Origin: Actinoplanes regularis
GTDB taxonomy: Bacteria; Actinomycetota; Actinomycetes; Mycobacteriales; Micromonosporaceae
Direction: 5' to 3'
Length of the DNA: 64,000 bases
NCBI RefSeq assembly: GCF_900188005.1
Contig: NZ_FZNR01000010.1
Location: forward strand, 1-64,000
The translations under genes and the position numbers were made by a program. Shown piece after piece: positions 62,766-64,000 of this stretch. The notes beneath the pieces were generated by a model. It did not search any database, had not been told where the DNA came from, and saw nothing but the letters and a program-made list of their open reading frames with translations. The first letter of the stretch is position 1, and each line of letters starts with the position of its first letter.

Positions 62766-62993
62766 TTATTGCTGTGTTGTGTGGTTTGCCGGAATCGGGT
62801 CGAGGGTCATCTTTTCCGGGTCGTCGCCCGGGGCGCCGCGGTTGGCGTGCAGCCGGTTGATGCCGGCGTTGCTGCTGCCGCTCGCGGGGGTCGTGGAGGT
62901 CGGCGGCTCGTCGGTCTGGAACGTGCCCTCCTCCTCAAAGCCGGAGATGTGCTGGTCGGTGCTGGCTCCGGCGACACTGTCGCTGCTGCTCAC
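62766..62993 (-). CDS. Small acidic Ser/Thr/Pro-rich protein
   Basis: A 75-residue protein beginning MSSSDSVAGASTDQHISGFE, then EEGTFQTDEPPTSTTPASG, and ending LDPIPANHTTQQ. A textbook AAGGAGG site six bases before GTG 62993 makes it convincing despite its size. No signal peptide, Cys or membrane helix. Probably disordered; it could be a peptide precursor or a small regulatory protein, but no modifying enzyme is adjacent. I know no family. Confidence 0.6.
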   Translation of the reverse strand: MSSSDSVAGASTDQHISGFEEEGTFQTDEPPTSTTPASGSSNAGINRLHANRGAPGDDPEKMTLDPIPANHTTQQ

Positions 62994-63168
62994 GGTGGGC
63001 CTCCTTGCTCTGGTGTGCGGATGGATACCCGCGATCGGCCCAGCGCACCCCTGCCCGCAGGCGGCCGGCTCCGCATTCTTTCGGCGGCGCCCGTCATAGG
63101 GGTGACGGCCGGACAGGACCCGTCGTCGCGCCTGCGAGTGAATCGAGACATGGATGCTGAGCGAGATC

Positions 63169-63454
63169 ATGTACGTGACGGTCTACGTCACCGATCAGGA
63201 CCGCGCGCTGGAGTTTTAGGCCTGGCGAAGCGGATCGACTCCCGTGGCCGGACGGGCGTTTCCTCACCGTCGGCGTGCCCGCTAGCCCGGTGCAGATCGT
63301 CCTGTGGTCGCACCCGGCGACCGCCGGACAGCCCGGTGATGTCGGCGGGCAGTCGTGCCCGGTCCGCTGATCCTCGGCTCCGACGATCTGCGCAGGGATC
63401 TCGAGGTTCTGCGCGGGCGCGGCGTCGTCTTCGAGCAAGTCCGAGATCCGGCAG
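63169..63454 (+). pseudogene. VOC-family protein remnant
   Basis: ATG 63169 opens MYVTVYVTDQDRALEF, followed by a TAG where Tyr is expected. Then in shifting frames come GVPASPVQIVLWSHPATAGQ and LILGSDDLRRDLEVLRGRGV with VFEQVRDP. The order is that of a glyoxalase-like protein with at least one nonsense and one frameshift lesion. Confidence 0.6.
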
Positions 63455-63659
63455 TACGCGCATGCGGACGCCGAGGACGTGGTCCAGGAGGCCTGGCTGC
63501 GTCTCGCACGTCAGGACGAGGCGGTCATCGGCAACCTGACGGGCTGGCTGACGACCGTTGGTGTCCGCGTTTCGTGCGGCCGCGGTCAGTATCACCGGCC
63601 TCCACATCGTCGTCGACCCGGCCAAGCTCGCGGCGATCGACCTGGCCGTCCCGGCTTGA
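63455..63659 (+). pseudogene. SigJ/ECF41-type sigma factor remnant
   Basis: YAHADAEDVVQEAWLRLARQ and AVIGNLTGWLTTVGVRVS are region 2 of an ECF41 (SigJ-like) sigma factor. It jumps directly, in another frame, to its typical C-terminus VDPAKLAAIDLAV. The middle (region 4 and most of the SnoaL-like domain) is deleted. It abuts the VOC remnant, so both were probably damaged together. Confidence 0.6.
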
Positions 63660-63733
63660 GCCGGCTCGACACCGACGGCTACCGGCCGAGGTTGCCGGCT
63701 GAGATCTTTCGGGCGATCTCACCGGGGCAGGCG

Positions 63734-64000
63734 TTACTCCGGCTGCCGTTGCCGCAGGTAGGCCAGGACCGCTTCGCGGGTGGTGCGTACGCCGAACAGC
63801 GCGCGGGCCTCGGCGATACGACGGTTCGCGGTACGCAGGGACAGGAATTCGGCGGCGGCCGCCGCGGCGATGGTGTCACCGGCCGCGAGCCGGTCGAGCA
63901 GTGCGCGCTGCTCCGGGATGAGGCTGGCGACCGGATCACCGCCGTCGGTCCCGCGCTGAACCGCCCCGATCCGGCCGAGATCGTCGATCAGTGCCCGCCC
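63734..64000 (-). CDS. LuxR-type HTH protein, truncated by window end
   Basis: The minus frame from the window edge to TAA 63734-63736 encodes 88 residues: DLGRIGAVQRGTDGGDPVAS, IPEQRALLDRLAAGDTIAAA and FLSLRTANRRIAEARALFGV then TTREAVLAYLRQRQPE. The last 60 residues are a LuxR-type helix-turn-helix with the recognition helix LRTANRRIAEARALFGV. The N-terminal part lies beyond the window. Confidence 0.7.
   Translation of the reverse strand, partial: GRALIDDLGRIGAVQRGTDGGDPVASLIPEQRALLDRLAAGDTIAAAAAAEFLSLRTANRRIAEARALFGVRTTREAVLAYLRQRQPE

Overview
High-GC DNA with GTG/TTG starts, overlapping stop/start junctions and actinobacterial gene families points to an actinomycete. A FliA/WhiG-type sigma factor and the overall gene style fit Actinoplanes or another member of the Micromonosporaceae; this placement is inference. 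I saw no rRNA, tRNA or CRISPR array.

Layout. 1-1.7 kb is decayed DNA (helicase-associated-domain remnant, TPR remnant). 1.8-6.5 kb is a compact lasso-peptide cluster: precursor, cyclase, RRE protein, leader peptidase and ABC exporter, in the order A-C-B1-B2-D. It is bracketed by imperfect 26-bp direct repeats and followed by a broken recombinase-like tail. 6.8-15.1 kb holds an MFS permease, small unknown genes, a lipoprotein/DUF3626 operon, a PEBP protein, a VanZ-like protein and an OmpR-type two-component pair. 15.1-18.9 kb (minus strand) is an operon of two unknown proteins, a DyP-type peroxidase and a BASS-type transporter. 19-22.6 kb has a tail-anchored protein with duplicated HTH-like repeats, TerC, a 43-bp-arm inverted-repeat element and a secreted M1 peptidase.

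22.7-26.8 kb carries three members of an unusual secreted family: near-identical signal peptides followed by unrelated low-complexity repeats. A fourth lies at 53.3 kb. Intact and broken copies of one methyltransferase sit before two of them, which suggests segmental duplication. 27-40.9 kb is mostly metabolic and regulatory: LysR with a DapA-like gene that has an expanded minisatellite, an ABC-F gene with a candidate leader peptide and attenuator, an ABC-2 exporter with its DesK/NarL-type pair, the sigma factor, and an aminotransferase.

41-46.8 kb: HEAT-repeat protein, a second ABC-F behind a hairpin leader, a tyrosine recombinase, UppP and a strong terminator. 47.6-52.5 kb is accessory DNA (integrase remnant, frameshifted gene, short CoaD-like protein, second tyrosine recombinase). 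Inside the second recombinase the + strand switches abruptly from C-rich to G-rich. 53-64 kb: secreted repeat protein, GNAT, methyltransferases, an S66 (MccF-like) peptidase, a four-gene HD/metallophosphoesterase/VOC operon, Lrp with a divergent amino-acid dehydrogenase, a small acidic protein, two pseudogenes and a LuxR-type gene cut by the window end.

The strongest candidates for something new are the lasso peptide (15-residue basic core, probably Met1) and the shared-signal-peptide repeat proteins. Next come a dispersed 3'-end element containing GGGGCCCCACAGGTCGTACC and the structured leaders in front of both ABC-F genes and the sigma factor.
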